A stretch of DNA of 64,000 nucleotides from Halobacillus hunanensis (GTDB lineage Bacteria; Bacillota; Bacilli; Bacillales; Halobacillaceae). A model generated the notes under the pieces. It was not told where the DNA came from and made no database searches. It saw nothing but the letters and a program-made list of their open reading frames with translations. The position numbers and the translations under genes were made by a program. Every line of letters starts with the position of its first letter. Positions within the stretch are counted from its first letter, which is position 1. Below, one piece after another: positions 16,777 through 25,298 of the stretch. The DNA lies in the NCBI RefSeq assembly GCF_900166655.1, contig NZ_FVZB01000007.1:124001-188000 (forward strand), in the 5' to 3' direction.

Positions 16777-18168
16777 ATGGATTATCGAATTGAAAAAGAT
16801 ACATTAGGTGAAATAAAAGTTCCGAGTGATAAATATTGGGCAGCTCAAACACAACGAAGTAAGGAGAATTTCCCGATCGGCAATGAGAAAATGCCGAAAG
16901 AAATTATTGAAGGTTTTGCCATTCTCAAGAAAAGCGCTGCCAAAGCCAATCATGAACTCGGTTTACTTGAAAAAGATAAAGCAGAGGCGATCGGCCATGC
17001 AGCTGATCAAATTCTTGAAGGGGTCTTAGAGGAACACTTTCCGCTTGTTGTCTGGCAAACGGGCAGTGGTACACAATCTAATATGAACGTGAATGAAGTG
17101 ATCGCTCATGTCGGAAATAAGTGGCTTGAGGAGCAGGGAAAAGAAACTCGTTTGCATCCTAATGACGATGTAAACAAATCTCAAAGCTCTAATGATACAT
17201 ACCCTACAGCACTGCACATCGCGTCAGTCAGAAAGCTTGAGGATGTATTACTACCGGGTTTAACACAATTAAAGGATACATTAGAAGAAAAGATGGAAGC
17301 GTTTAACGACATTGTTAAAATTGGCCGTACTCATTTGCAAGATGCGACACCGCTAACGCTAGGGCAGGAAATAAGCGGATGGCACCGTATGCTTGAAAAA
17401 ACCGAAAAGATGCTGATTGATAGTACAAACTATGTAAAAGAGCTTGCTATTGGCGGAACTGCTGTCGGTACTGGTCTTAATGCGCATGTAGATTTTGCGG
17501 ATCAAGTCGTTTCCAAAATTAATGATGAAACACAAAAGCATTTTATTTCTGCCCCGAATAAATTTCATGCGTTAACATCCCATGATGAACTAGTGCATGC
17601 CCACGGAGCTATTAAGGCTTTAGCAGCTGACGTTATGAAAATTGCCAATGATGTCAGATGGCTGGCCAGTGGACCGCGCTGTGGAATTGGTGAAATTACA
17701 ATTCCGGCTAATGAGCCTGGCAGCTCGATTATGCCTGGTAAAGTAAACCCGACCCAGAGTGAAGCGATCACGATGGTTGCTGCACAGGTGATGGGGAATG
17801 ATGCAACAATTGGTTTTGCGGCCAGTCAGGGTAATTTTGAATTGAATGTATTTAAACCTGTCATTGCTTATAACTTCTTGCAGTCCGCGCAATTACTTGC
17901 TGACAGCATGGTTTCCTTTAATGAACGTTGTGTTGTTGGATTAGAACCAAATCATGAGCAAATTGAAAAGTATCTACGTGATTCATTGATGCTTGTGACA
18001 GCGTTGAATCCACACATTGGTTATGAAAATGCAGCTAAAATCGCTAAAACAGCTTTTGAAAAAGATCAAACATTGAAGGAAACAGCTGTGGAACTTGGTT
18101 TGCTTACAGAAGAGCAATTCGAGGAATATGTGGATCCAAAGGCGATGACAAAGCCTAGCGCCAAGTAA
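16777..18168 (+). CDS. fumC: Fumarate hydratase, class II
   Basis: 463 residues, full length. The superfamily signature [15 protein letters not shown] (about residues 315-330) holds the catalytic Ser. Substrate-contact blocks [22 protein letters not shown] and [16 protein letters not shown] are also intact. It converts fumarate to malate in the TCA cycle without an Fe-S cluster. The ribosome binding site is AAAGGAGGAG, 7 nt before ATG. It is monocistronic, with no clear cre site. Confidence 0.97.
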   Translation: MDYRIEKDTLGEIKVPSDKYWAAQTQRSKENFPIGNEKMPKEIIEGFAILKKSAAKANHELGLLEKDKAEAIGHAADQILEGVLEEHFPLVVWQTGSGTQSNMNVNEVIAHVGNKWLEEQGKETRLHPNDDVNKSQSSNDTYPTALHIASVRKLEDVLLPGLTQLKDTLEEKMEAFNDIVKIGRTHLQDATPLTLGQEISGWHRMLEKTEKMLIDSTNYVKELAIGGTAVGTGLNAHVDFADQVVSKINDETQKHFISAPNKFHALTSHDELVHAHGAIKALAADVMKIANDVRWLASGPRCGIGEITIPANEPGSSIMPGKVNPTQSEAITMVAAQVMGNDATIGFAASQGNFELNVFKPVIAYNFLQSAQLLADSMVSFNERCVVGLEPNHEQIEKYLRDSLMLVTALNPHIGYENAAKIAKTAFEKDQTLKETAVELGLLTEEQFEEYVDPKAMTKPSAK

Positions 18169-18236
18169 CTATATAAACGGTCTAGCCATGCCGTTCACCT
18201 CTAAGTAAATTACCGTATATTGGAATGAAATTTCTG

Positions 18237-18266
18237 TGATAAAAATAGCAGTACCCGATCATACTA
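18237..18266 (+). promoter_or_regulatory. Sigma-G-like promoter of the SASP gene
   Basis: CATACTA (18260-18266) matches the forespore -10 consensus. TGATA (18237-18241), 18 bp upstream, keeps the ATA core of the -35. This agrees with forespore expression of SASPs. Confidence 0.6.
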
Positions 18267-18295
18267 CTATTACACAGGACAGGAGGTGAGACAAC

Positions 18296-18493
18296 ATGGC
18301 TAACAACAGTTCTAACGAGTTAGTAGTACCTGGCGTACAACAAGCTCTAGACCAAATGAAAACTGAGATTGCACAAGAATTCGGAGTACAACTTGGTGCT
18401 GATTCTACTTCCCGTGCTAACGGTTCTGTAGGTGGAGAAATCACTAAGCGTCTTGTGTCAATGGCTGAGCAACAGTTCGGCGGACAAAAATAA
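18296..18493 (+). CDS. sspB: Alpha/beta-type small acid-soluble spore protein
   Basis: 65 residues. The family core is clear: [23 protein letters not shown], with the germination-protease site in EIAQEFGV, and [21 protein letters not shown]. These proteins coat and protect spore DNA from UV, heat and peroxide and are degraded at germination. AGGAGGTGAG precedes the ATG. The exact paralogue letter cannot be set from sequence. Confidence 0.95.
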   Translation: MANNSSNELVVPGVQQALDQMKTEIAQEFGVQLGADSTSRANGSVGGEITKRLVSMAEQQFGGQK

Positions 18494-18507
18494 TTAAATA
18501 ATTTGAA

Positions 18508-18545
18508 GGAGGAGAAAGGGTGCGCCCTTTCTCCTCTTTATTTTT
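18508..18545 (+). terminator. Terminator of the SASP gene
   Basis: GGAGGAGAAAGGG and CCCTTTCTCCTC pair around a TGCG loop, followed by a T-rich tail. Confidence 0.92.
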
Positions 18546-18600
18546 ATGAAAAGCTTTAAAATTGATTCCGGATTTGTTGAGAGCTGCATAAATAAGCTAA

Positions 18601-18636
18601 AAAAGACACAGCAGAAAAGATCAGCTGTGTCTTTAA
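18601..18636 (-). terminator. Terminator of msmX
   Basis: AAAGACACAGC and GCTGTGTCTTT form a perfect 11-bp stem just after the msmX stop codon. Confidence 0.9.
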
Positions 18637-18649
18637 ATTGAGTTTAGAT

Positions 18650-19747
18650 TTAGTGGATTCGCTGTTCCGTTTCTTTATCGAAAAAGTGGACTTTGTTCAT
18701 ATCAATTGCAAGTACGATTTCATCTCCACCGTTAATATCAGAGCGAGAATCGACCCTTGCGATGAACTCTTGATCATCCAGTTTAGAATAAAGATAAGAT
18801 TCAGAGCCCATTAGCTCAGCCACTTCGATGTAGGCTTTAATTTTCTTATCTGGGTTCGCATCGATAAATAACGGTTCATCATGCATATCTTCCGGGCGTA
18901 CACCGAGAATGATTTCTTTACCGATATAATCCTGGTCACGCAATGTCTTTAACTTTCCTTCCGGCACAGCAAGGTTCACATCGCCTATTTGAATATGATC
19001 CTCACGAAGGGTTCCGGCAAAGAAGTTCATGGCAGGAGATCCGATGAAACCACCGACAAAAACATTTTCCGGCTTATCATATACTTCTTTAGGTGCCCCA
19101 ACCTGCTGGATGATACCATCCTTCATAACAACAAGACGTGTAGCCATCGTCATGGCCTCTGTCTGGTCATGCGTTACATAGATCGTTGTCGTTTGCAGAC
19201 GCTGGTGAAGCTTTTGAATTTCGGCTCTCATCTGGACACGTAATTTGGCATCAAGGTTGGACAAGGGTTCATCCATCAGGAACACTTTCGCATCCCGTAC
19301 AATAGCCCGTCCAAGTGCCACACGCTGACGCTGTCCACCGGAAAGTGCTTTCGGTTTACGATCTAATAAAGCTTCAAGTCCCAGGATATTGGCTGCGTTG
19401 TTGACACGCTGCTCGATTTCTTTTTTATCCATTTTCCGTAATTTAAGGCCAAACGCCATATTATCATAAACGTTCATATGCGGATAGAGGGCATAGTTCT
19501 GGAACACCATCGCAATGTCGCGGTCCTTAGGTGCTACATCATTCATACGCTTCTCATCAATCATGAAATCGCCGCCCGTTATTTCCTCGAGCCCGGCAAT
19601 CATTCGTAAGGTAGTTGATTTACCACAGCCAGATGGACCTACAAAAACGATGAATTCTTTGTCATTAATATGTAAGTTGAAGTCATCAACGGCTTTTACT
19701 TTTTTGTCATACACTTTTTCAATATTATTTAACTTTAACTCTGCCAT
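18650..19747 (-). CDS. msmX: Multi-sugar ABC transporter ATPase MsmX
   Basis: 365 residues, full length for MsmX/UgpC. Walker A GPSGCGKST, Q-loop FQNYALYPHM, signature LSGGQRQRVALGRAIVR, Walker B VFLMDEPLSNLD and H-loop THDQTEAMT are all in place. The C-terminal TOBE/OB region (from about residue 240) is the part that binds regulators. MsmX energises several carbohydrate importers encoded elsewhere. The cre-like site upstream suggests CcpA control. As in B. subtilis, a PucR-type regulator gene (yxkF) lies next to it. Confidence 0.93.
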   Translation of the reverse strand: MAELKLNNIEKVYDKKVKAVDDFNLHINDKEFIVFVGPSGCGKSTTLRMIAGLEEITGGDFMIDEKRMNDVAPKDRDIAMVFQNYALYPHMNVYDNMAFGLKLRKMDKKEIEQRVNNAANILGLEALLDRKPKALSGGQRQRVALGRAIVRDAKVFLMDEPLSNLDAKLRVQMRAEIQKLHQRLQTTTIYVTHDQTEAMTMATRLVVMKDGIIQQVGAPKEVYDKPENVFVGGFIGSPAMNFFAGTLREDHIQIGDVNLAVPEGKLKTLRDQDYIGKEIILGVRPEDMHDEPLFIDANPDKKIKAYIEVAELMGSESYLYSKLDDQEFIARVDSRSDINGGDEIVLAIDMNKVHFFDKETEQRIH

Positions 19748-19769
19748 GAAAGGAGCCTCCCTGTTTTTT

Positions 19770-19783
19770 TGAAATCGCTTTCT
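19770..19783. promoter_or_regulatory. cre-like site upstream of msmX
   Basis: TGAAATCGCTTTCT differs from the CcpA cre consensus TGNAANCGNTNNCA only at the last base. It lies 23 bp before the msmX start codon, close to a TATATT -10-like box on the minus strand, where CcpA would repress. Confidence 0.6.
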
Positions 19784-19869
19784 TTAGTTAATATAAGTCT
19801 ACCGCAGTGAACAGGAAGGGTAAATGGACAACGTGCACAAAGAATGCTTTCGTAATTTGTGCACGTTGT

Positions 19870-20769
19870 TTATCGGTCCGACTCAAGTAAAGAAAGGTAC
19901 GTAATAATAGCACCCTGAAACTGTTTAATATCAACACCGGTTTTTTCAATAAATTTATCGACGCGATATTGTAAACTGTTTCGGTGCATATAAAGCCGTT
20001 TAGCTGCCAAAGTAGCATTTGAGCCAGACTCGAGAAAGACTTGAATCGTTTGAAGCAGGTCTTGATCATTGCGAACAGTGGAAAATAATGAGTCAGAAAT
20101 CATGGTTCGTTCCGCTTTGGGCATCGATTCAATGTATAGAGATGGAATCACTTCTTGAAAAGTTGCCACAGGTCCGATGCTGTTTCGCATGGAGATATGA
20201 AAACATTTCTTTGCCCACTGAAAAAATGAGGGACCCTCAAGTGGTGATTCACTAAATTCACTAAGATAAAAATGGATTTTTGTATAAAAGTCACTCATTA
20301 ATACATCAATCAGTGGCTGAAACGTAATCGGTTCCTGATTGTTTTCCATGATTTCTTCAATGATGACACCTTGTTGATGGTTCTCCCATAGCAGCGGCAT
20401 CACGCGTGGAAAAAAGGATTGCAATGCTTCCTGAAACGTTTGACGGTCAACAGTTGGATCAGATAAAGAGAAAAATACAAACCTGAACTTTTGAGGCAGC
20501 GGTTCAGCCATCAATTCATCTGAATGACCCTCAAGAAAGCTGAACCAGAACTGCTCTCGAGCTGTCTTCTGATCATCCTGTTTAGAAATCGGAGTTAAAA
20601 ACAGGTGAAGAAGCTGAACTTCTTTTTGATGGAGCTCTGTTTTTAAAATGGCAATTACCTGCTTTTCGTCCGTACGAAAAAGTTGGTACTTATGGGATGG
20701 TTCTATACTTAGCTCTTCGACAACGATTAGCGAGGGGTAGATCTGTTTAAGTTGCTCGATTTTAGTCAT
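19870..20769 (-). CDS. yxkF: PucR/CdaR-type helix-turn-helix regulator (YxkF-like)
   Basis: 299 residues from ATG 20769, 5 nt after AAGGAAGG; the open frame extends upstream to 20835 without a site. The C-terminal HTH_30 domain is typical: VFLESGSNATLAAKRLYMHRNSLQYRVDKFIEKTGVDI (about 240-285). The N-terminal part has no named sensor domain. In B. subtilis a YxkF protein sits beside msmX, the same neighbourhood as here. Its target and effector are not known; it may regulate sugar uptake. Confidence 0.82.
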   Translation of the reverse strand: MTKIEQLKQIYPSLIVVEELSIEPSHKYQLFRTDEKQVIAILKTELHQKEVQLLHLFLTPISKQDDQKTAREQFWFSFLEGHSDELMAEPLPQKFRFVFFSLSDPTVDRQTFQEALQSFFPRVMPLLWENHQQGVIIEEIMENNQEPITFQPLIDVLMSDFYTKIHFYLSEFSESPLEGPSFFQWAKKCFHISMRNSIGPVATFQEVIPSLYIESMPKAERTMISDSLFSTVRNDQDLLQTIQVFLESGSNATLAAKRLYMHRNSLQYRVDKFIEKTGVDIKQFQGAIITYLSLLESDR

Positions 20770-20882
20770 AGCGTCCTTCCTTTTTGAAGAAATCTCTACT
20801 ATTATAGTAATACAAACAATTATTTCAGCAAACAAAGGATTTTTATAAAAATACAGGGAGAGAATTGAAGGAGGTTATGGAT

Positions 20883-21164
20883 ATGAATCAAGTACAGGAA
20901 AGAAGTCAATATGGACCAGAGTCTAAAAATCGATTAAAACGGATTGAAGGGCAGGTTCGTGGTGTAATCAGAATGATGGAAGAAGAAAAGGAATGTAAAG
21001 AAGTTGTGACCCAGCTGGCAGCTGCCCGATCAGCTATGGACCGTGCTATCGGTTATATTGTAGCAAGAAATTTAGAAACCAGCATAAAACAGGCTCAGGA
21101 AAAAGACGATGATTCTCAGGAATATATAGAAGAAGCCGTTAAAATGATTGTCAAAAGCCGATAA
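20883..21164 (+). CDS. CsoR/RcnR-family (DUF156) regulator with incomplete metal site
   Basis: 93 residues from ATG 20883, 8 nt after GGAGG. The all-helical CsoR core is clear: KNRLKRIEGQVRGVIRMMEEEKECKEVVTQLAAARSAMDRAI. Copper CsoRs need Cys-x(24)-His-x(3)-Cys. Here Cys38 is kept, but the other two positions read Asn63 and Ser67, so Cu(I) binding is unlikely. Thiol, persulfide or formaldehyde sensing, or loss of sensing, are alternatives. The gene stands alone with no metal transporter beside it. Confidence 0.85.
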   Translation: MNQVQERSQYGPESKNRLKRIEGQVRGVIRMMEEEKECKEVVTQLAAARSAMDRAIGYIVARNLETSIKQAQEKDDDSQEYIEEAVKMIVKSR

Positions 21165-21165
21165 A

Positions 21166-21206
21166 GGATAAGCGCTGTGCCTGGTGCAGGCTTTCAGCGC
21201 TTATCC
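21166..21206. terminator. Bidirectional hairpin between CsoR-like and a small gene
   Basis: GGATAAGCGCTG and CAGCGCTTATCC are a perfect 12-bp inverted repeat between convergent genes. The T tail is weak on both sides. Confidence 0.65.
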
Positions 21207-21214
21207 CGCCCACT

Positions 21215-21394
21215 CTACGATTCTGACTCCGACTGATGGTTCTCTTCAGGGATCGGATGAGTCTCTCCAATCTGCTCTCTACCATAAACTGGCCAAGTAG
21301 GTTTTCCTCCAGCCATCCCTTCATTAATCATACGATCCACGTCCAGTTCCAAGCGTTTTTTCCCTTCCGGATCATAATTTTTCTTGTTATGCAT
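21215..21394 (-). CDS. Small hydrophilic protein, 59 residues
   Basis: ATG at 21392-21394 follows GAGGTG by 5 nt. The product starts MHNKKNYDPEGKKRLELDVD and contains GMAGGKPTWPVYGREQIGE and an acidic tail. There is no membrane segment or cysteine. I do not recognise the family. The good ribosome binding site, the codon pattern and the hairpin just after the stop support a real gene. The function is unknown. Confidence 0.65.
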   Translation of the reverse strand: MHNKKNYDPEGKKRLELDVDRMINEGMAGGKPTWPVYGREQIGETHPIPEENHQSESES

Positions 21395-21549
21395 GTGATC
21401 ACCTCGTTTTTATTTTGTCCTAAAATCTTTTCCCTCACTAAGGCAATAATTGGACGTTACCAAGGAGCTTGTACTTTAGTTGTATTGGCATCGCTTGTTT
21501 AAGTCATATATAATTGGAGCAGTTCTATGACTGAAAAGAGGGAATGCCA

Positions 21550-22686
21550 ATGAATGTAGTTGTTTTAATAGTAGGTATGATGCTAATAGGAGCTGCAATC
21601 GGAGGGGTGACGAACCACCTCGCCATTAAAATGCTTTTTCGTCCATATAAACCGATTAAGATCGGAAAGTTCCAAGTTCCCTTTACGCCTGGGTTAATAC
21701 CGAAGCGACGTGATGAACTGTCTCGTCAGCTTGGTGAGATGGTCGTAAATCATCTTCTAACGGCAGACGGGCTGCGAAGGAAAATCGAGGGACCTGCCTT
21801 TGAAAACCAGCTCACCACATTTGTTCAAGAAGAAGTAGAGAAGGTGCTGAACAATAATAATTCGATGCAGGCAATCCTATCTTCTCTTGATATCCATCTG
21901 GACCAGGAACGTCTGGAAGACTCGATTTCCACCTGGGTGGAAGAACGATACGATTCGATGATGAATGGAGTAAGAGAACAATCAGCCAGTGAATTGCTGC
22001 CTGAGGAATGGAAATACAAACTAGAGAATAGTGCTGATGAATTCGCTGTTTACATTCAGGAGCGAGTCAGGATGTACCTTGATAGTTATGAAGGAAAAGA
22101 GCGAATAGGTGACCTTATTGATGATTACTTAGACAATCAGGGATTTCTCGGGAATATGATCTCATCTTTTATGGGATCAGAGCGGCTTATTGATCGCATT
22201 CATCCTGTGCTCATAAAATATGTCTCAGCCCGAGAAGCTACAGATTGGCTGCAAACCATGATTCAAGCTGAGTTAAGCAAAGCATTGAATCGTCCTGTGG
22301 AAGAACTGGAAGATAAGATTGGAAAAACAACCATTGCCGAGACTCTTGGTAAAGTGGTAAGCCGAGGATTGCCGATGGAGCAATGGCTTAACCGATCCTT
22401 ATCCGATTGGTCAAAACCCATCCAATCTAACATCATTCTCGATGTGATTCCAGCAGTCACCCCTAAGGTGACAGAGCTCCTGGCTTCACGGATGGAGCGA
22501 ATGATGAACTCAATGAATTTATCCGGGATTGTTGAAGAGCAAGTATCGTCATTTCCTGTTGAACGTTTAGAAGATATCGTTCTCGGTATTTCCAAGCGAG
22601 AGTTTAAGATGATTACGTACCTAGGTGCATTGCTTGGGGGCTTGATTGGATTCGTTCAAGGAATCATCGCAGTTCTACTGGGATAG
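21550..22686 (+). CDS. yheB: DUF445 membrane protein YheB
   Basis: 378 residues from ATG 21550 (AGAGGGA 7 nt upstream; ATG 21544 is too close). Membrane segments at both ends frame a long helical middle. GGVTNHLAIKMLFRPYKP and PFTPGLIPKRRDELSRQLG are diagnostic for DUF445/YheB, and GALLGGLIGFVQGIIAVLL closes it. The role is unknown in any species I know. It is next to yheA, as in B. subtilis. Confidence 0.92.
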   Translation: MNVVVLIVGMMLIGAAIGGVTNHLAIKMLFRPYKPIKIGKFQVPFTPGLIPKRRDELSRQLGEMVVNHLLTADGLRRKIEGPAFENQLTTFVQEEVEKVLNNNNSMQAILSSLDIHLDQERLEDSISTWVEERYDSMMNGVREQSASELLPEEWKYKLENSADEFAVYIQERVRMYLDSYEGKERIGDLIDDYLDNQGFLGNMISSFMGSERLIDRIHPVLIKYVSAREATDWLQTMIQAELSKALNRPVEELEDKIGKTTIAETLGKVVSRGLPMEQWLNRSLSDWSKPIQSNIILDVIPAVTPKVTELLASRMERMMNSMNLSGIVEEQVSSFPVERLEDIVLGISKREFKMITYLGALLGGLIGFVQGIIAVLLG

Positions 22687-22769
22687 AAAGCTTGTCCTAT
22701 ACATGATTAAACGAGTTTGTTATAGTGGGAAGGAGTTACTCACTCAATATCTAGGAGGTACGTGAATTT

Positions 22770-23129
22770 ATGGCTAATATTTATGACAATGCTTACGATC
22801 TTGAAAAAGCAATTCGTAATAGTGAAGAATTTCAAGGACTGAAGGAAGCTTATGATGCAGTCATGAGCGAAGAGTCTGCGAAGAAAATGTTCGAAGATTT
22901 CCGCCAAACTCAAATCACTTTGCAGCAAAAGCAGATGCAAGGCGAAGAAATTAGTGAAGAAGAAGTGGAACAAGCTCGTCAGGTTGTTGAACTGGTACAG
23001 CAGCATCCACAAATTTCAACATTGATGGAGCAAGAGCAGCGACTAAACACGGTGATTAACGATGTCAGCCGTATTATTACGAAGCCTCTTGAAGAGCTAT
23101 ACGGTAATCCTGAAGAACCACAACAATAA
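22770..23129 (+). CDS. yheA: YlbF/YmcA-family protein YheA
   Basis: 119 residues, all-helical (Com_YlbF domain). AYDLEKAIRNSEEFQGLKEAYDAV and FEDFRQTQITLQQKQMQGEEIS are typical. Relatives YlbF and YmcA are RNase Y partners; YheA itself has no proven role. An AGGAGGT site precedes the ATG. The gene follows yheB by 84 bp and may share its transcript; a terminator follows. Confidence 0.9.
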   Translation: MANIYDNAYDLEKAIRNSEEFQGLKEAYDAVMSEESAKKMFEDFRQTQITLQQKQMQGEEISEEEVEQARQVVELVQQHPQISTLMEQEQRLNTVINDVSRIITKPLEELYGNPEEPQQ

Positions 23130-23141
23130 TTATTTTTGCTT

Positions 23142-23170
23142 AAAAAGTCGTCCTGAGGGGCGGCTTTTTC
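23142..23170 (+). terminator. Terminator after yheA
   Basis: AAAAAGTCGTCC and GGGCGGCTTTTT pair (with G-T pairs) around TGAG. Confidence 0.85.
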
Positions 23171-23254
23171 TTATGTTTATTTAGCGGTTTTTGCAGGAAT
23201 TTTCAAGATATAGACGAATTTTATAGAGTAAGCAAAAAAACTAAGGAGGATATC

Positions 23255-24025
23255 ATGCGCTTTATAGAAATAGAGCAGAACGATAATGTCATCCATTTAC
23301 GCCTTAATCGAGGAGAAAAATATAATGCTTTACATGTTGAAATGCTGCAGGAGCTAGCTGAAGCCGTTCAACATGTAAAAGAACAGCGTGGACAAGTTGT
23401 CGTTCTTTCTGGTACCGGAGCTGGCTTTTGTGCCGGCGGTGATATTACAATGATGAAAGAAATTCATGTTCGCGACGTTTACGAGCAAGTGATGAATGAT
23501 ATCGAGACCATTGTAACAACGATTTATAACATGCCTAAACTTGTGATTGCAGCCGTACATGGTCCGGTGGTCGGGCTGGGACTGAGCATAGCTTTGGCTG
23601 CGGACTACTTGATTGCTGAAGCTGATGCGGACATCTCGATGAATTTCATCGGTATCGGCCTCGTCCCTGACGGTGGTGGCCATTTCTTCTTAGAGCAGCG
23701 CCTTGGAACTCATCGTGCCAAACATTTCGCCTGGGAAGGGCGAAAACTGCGGGCAAAAGAAGCGTATGACTTTAATATGGTAGATGTTGTCGTCAACGGA
23801 GAACTCCATCAGGAAGCGGCTGATTTGGCGTTAAGATGGAGTCAGAGTCCCTTAAAGTCGATGGTGACGACGAAGCAAATTTACCATCAATATCGTCTCG
23901 ATCTACTCTTGCAGTATTTGGCAAAAGAAAGACAAGCCCAGTGGGAACTTCGGCAATCCGAAGACCATAGAGAAGGGGTAGAAGCATTTTTAGAAAAGCG
24001 TAAACCACACTTTAAAGGAAAATAA
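23255..24025 (+). CDS. yhaR: Enoyl-CoA hydratase/isomerase family protein YhaR
   Basis: 256 residues, crotonase fold. The oxyanion-hole segments are SGTGAGFCAGGDITMM and HGPVVGLGLSIALAADYLIA. The position of the first catalytic Glu of true hydratases is not acidic, so the reaction may be isomerase-like or other. AAGGAGGAT precedes ATG. Gene order (yheA, yhaR, yhzC, yhaQP) is the one known from B. subtilis. Confidence 0.88.
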   Translation: MRFIEIEQNDNVIHLRLNRGEKYNALHVEMLQELAEAVQHVKEQRGQVVVLSGTGAGFCAGGDITMMKEIHVRDVYEQVMNDIETIVTTIYNMPKLVIAAVHGPVVGLGLSIALAADYLIAEADADISMNFIGIGLVPDGGGHFFLEQRLGTHRAKHFAWEGRKLRAKEAYDFNMVDVVVNGELHQEAADLALRWSQSPLKSMVTTKQIYHQYRLDLLLQYLAKERQAQWELRQSEDHREGVEAFLEKRKPHFKGK

Positions 24026-24052
24026 AAAGTCGCGTGAGAACGCGACTTTTTG
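24024..24052. terminator. Bidirectional terminator between yhaR and yhzC
   Basis: AAAAAGTCGCGT and ACGCGACTTTTT form a perfect stem with a GAGA loop, serving both convergent genes. Confidence 0.93.
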
Positions 24053-24057
24053 TAACA

Positions 24058-24243
24058 TTACCTATGGAATAAAACGAGGTGCCCTTCAGGGGCTACGCAA
24101 CGGTGGGTATAATCACTGAATCCATGTTCTTCAAGTTTGTTTCCACCGATTTCCTTGGCCTCTGCATCATTTTCAGCTTCAAATGCTTCATCTAATACAT
24201 TAGTTCCGTCTTTTTCGAATACAGTTAAAAAGTATTTCTTCAT
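24058..24243 (-). CDS. yhzC: YhzC-like small protein
   Basis: 61 residues behind GGAGGGTC. MKKYFLTVFEKDGTNVLDEAFEA reads as a short beta-rich protein, ending CVAPEGHLVLFHR. Its position between yhaR and yhaQ matches yhzC of B. subtilis. No function is known. Confidence 0.75.
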   Translation of the reverse strand: MKKYFLTVFEKDGTNVLDEAFEAENDAEAKEIGGNKLEEHGFSDYTHRCVAPEGHLVLFHR

Positions 24244-24398
24244 TATTGACCCTCCATGAACATGTCTTTACTATTTATTAATTTGTCATGAACGGTCGAA
24301 TTTCCTGCCTGATTCTGCATTTTCAAAAAAAGTTCATGAATTCTTGAAACTACACTAAAGGTAATTCGTATGTTAAATGGGAAGAGAGGAGAATGATC

Positions 24399-25298
24399 GT
24401 GACGTTAAGATTAAATCATGTTACAAAGAAATTTGGTTCGCATACCGCGGTGAACCAGTTATCGCTGGAGATTCCAGAGAAACAAATCTTTGGGTTTCTT
24501 GGGGCTAATGGGGCAGGTAAAACTACGACATTTCGAATGATTCTCGGATTATTGCAGGAGACGGAAGGGTCGATTTCCTGGAATAACGGAGAGATCGGTT
24601 ATGATCAAAGTCATTTGATTGGCTATTTACCTGAGGAGCGAGGCCTTTATCCAAAAATGAAGGTGCGTGACCAGCTTGTTTATTTAGCAAAACTTCGCGG
24701 GATGAATAAATCGGACTCGCTAAAGGAACTCGATTATTGGCTGGATCGTTTTAAAGTGCCAGACTATAAAACAAAGAAAGTAGAAGAACTTTCTAAAGGG
24801 AATCAGCAAAAGATTCAATTCATATCAGCCGTTTTACATAAACCAAAGCTGTTGATCTTAGATGAACCGTTCTCAGGACTCGACCCTGTGAATGTGGAAA
24901 TGCTCAAGGAAGCGGTTGTTGACTTAAAGGAGTCCGGGATGTCGATTGTATTTTCATCCCACCGCATGGAGCATGTCGAGGAGTTGTGTGAGAACCTTTG
25001 TATTCTTCACCATGGGACACCAGTTGTCCATGGTCGCTTGAAAGATATCAAGCGTTCCTTTGGCAAGAAAAATGTTCGGGTGAAGGCTGATTTTGACACG
25101 GAATTCTTAAAGCGAATACCAGGAGTCACCAAATATAAAGCTTTTGGGGAAGGCTGCAATTTGCAAGTAGAGAGTGAAGACATTTCACAAAAAATTTTCA
25201 CGGAGTTAAATGGAAAGGGATTTGTCAGATCATTTATCCTTGAGGAGCCGTCTCTAAATGATATTTTTATCGAGAAAGTAGGTGCCTCTTATGAATAA
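24399..25298 (+). CDS. yhaQ: ABC transporter ATPase YhaQ (NatA-like)
   Basis: About 299 residues. Walker A GANGAGKTT, signature LSKGNQQKIQF, Walker B LLILDEPFSGLD and H-loop SSHRMEHVEEL are complete, with a C-terminal DUF4162-like extension. I prefer GTG 24399, 8 nt after GAGGAG; ATG 24393 is nearly touching the site. With YhaP it forms an exporter of the NatAB type (Na+ or drug efflux by analogy). The stop overlaps the yhaP start by 8 bases. Confidence 0.88.
   Translation: MTLRLNHVTKKFGSHTAVNQLSLEIPEKQIFGFLGANGAGKTTTFRMILGLLQETEGSISWNNGEIGYDQSHLIGYLPEERGLYPKMKVRDQLVYLAKLRGMNKSDSLKELDYWLDRFKVPDYKTKKVEELSKGNQQKIQFISAVLHKPKLLILDEPFSGLDPVNVEMLKEAVVDLKESGMSIVFSSHRMEHVEELCENLCILHHGTPVVHGRLKDIKRSFGKKNVRVKADFDTEFLKRIPGVTKYKAFGEGCNLQVESEDISQKIFTELNGKGFVRSFILEEPSLNDIFIEKVGASYE

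Noticed and set aside
21544-21549. ATG 21544 as yheB start
   Set aside because: It lies too close to the ribosome binding site; ATG 21550 has proper spacing and matches the start of known YheB proteins.
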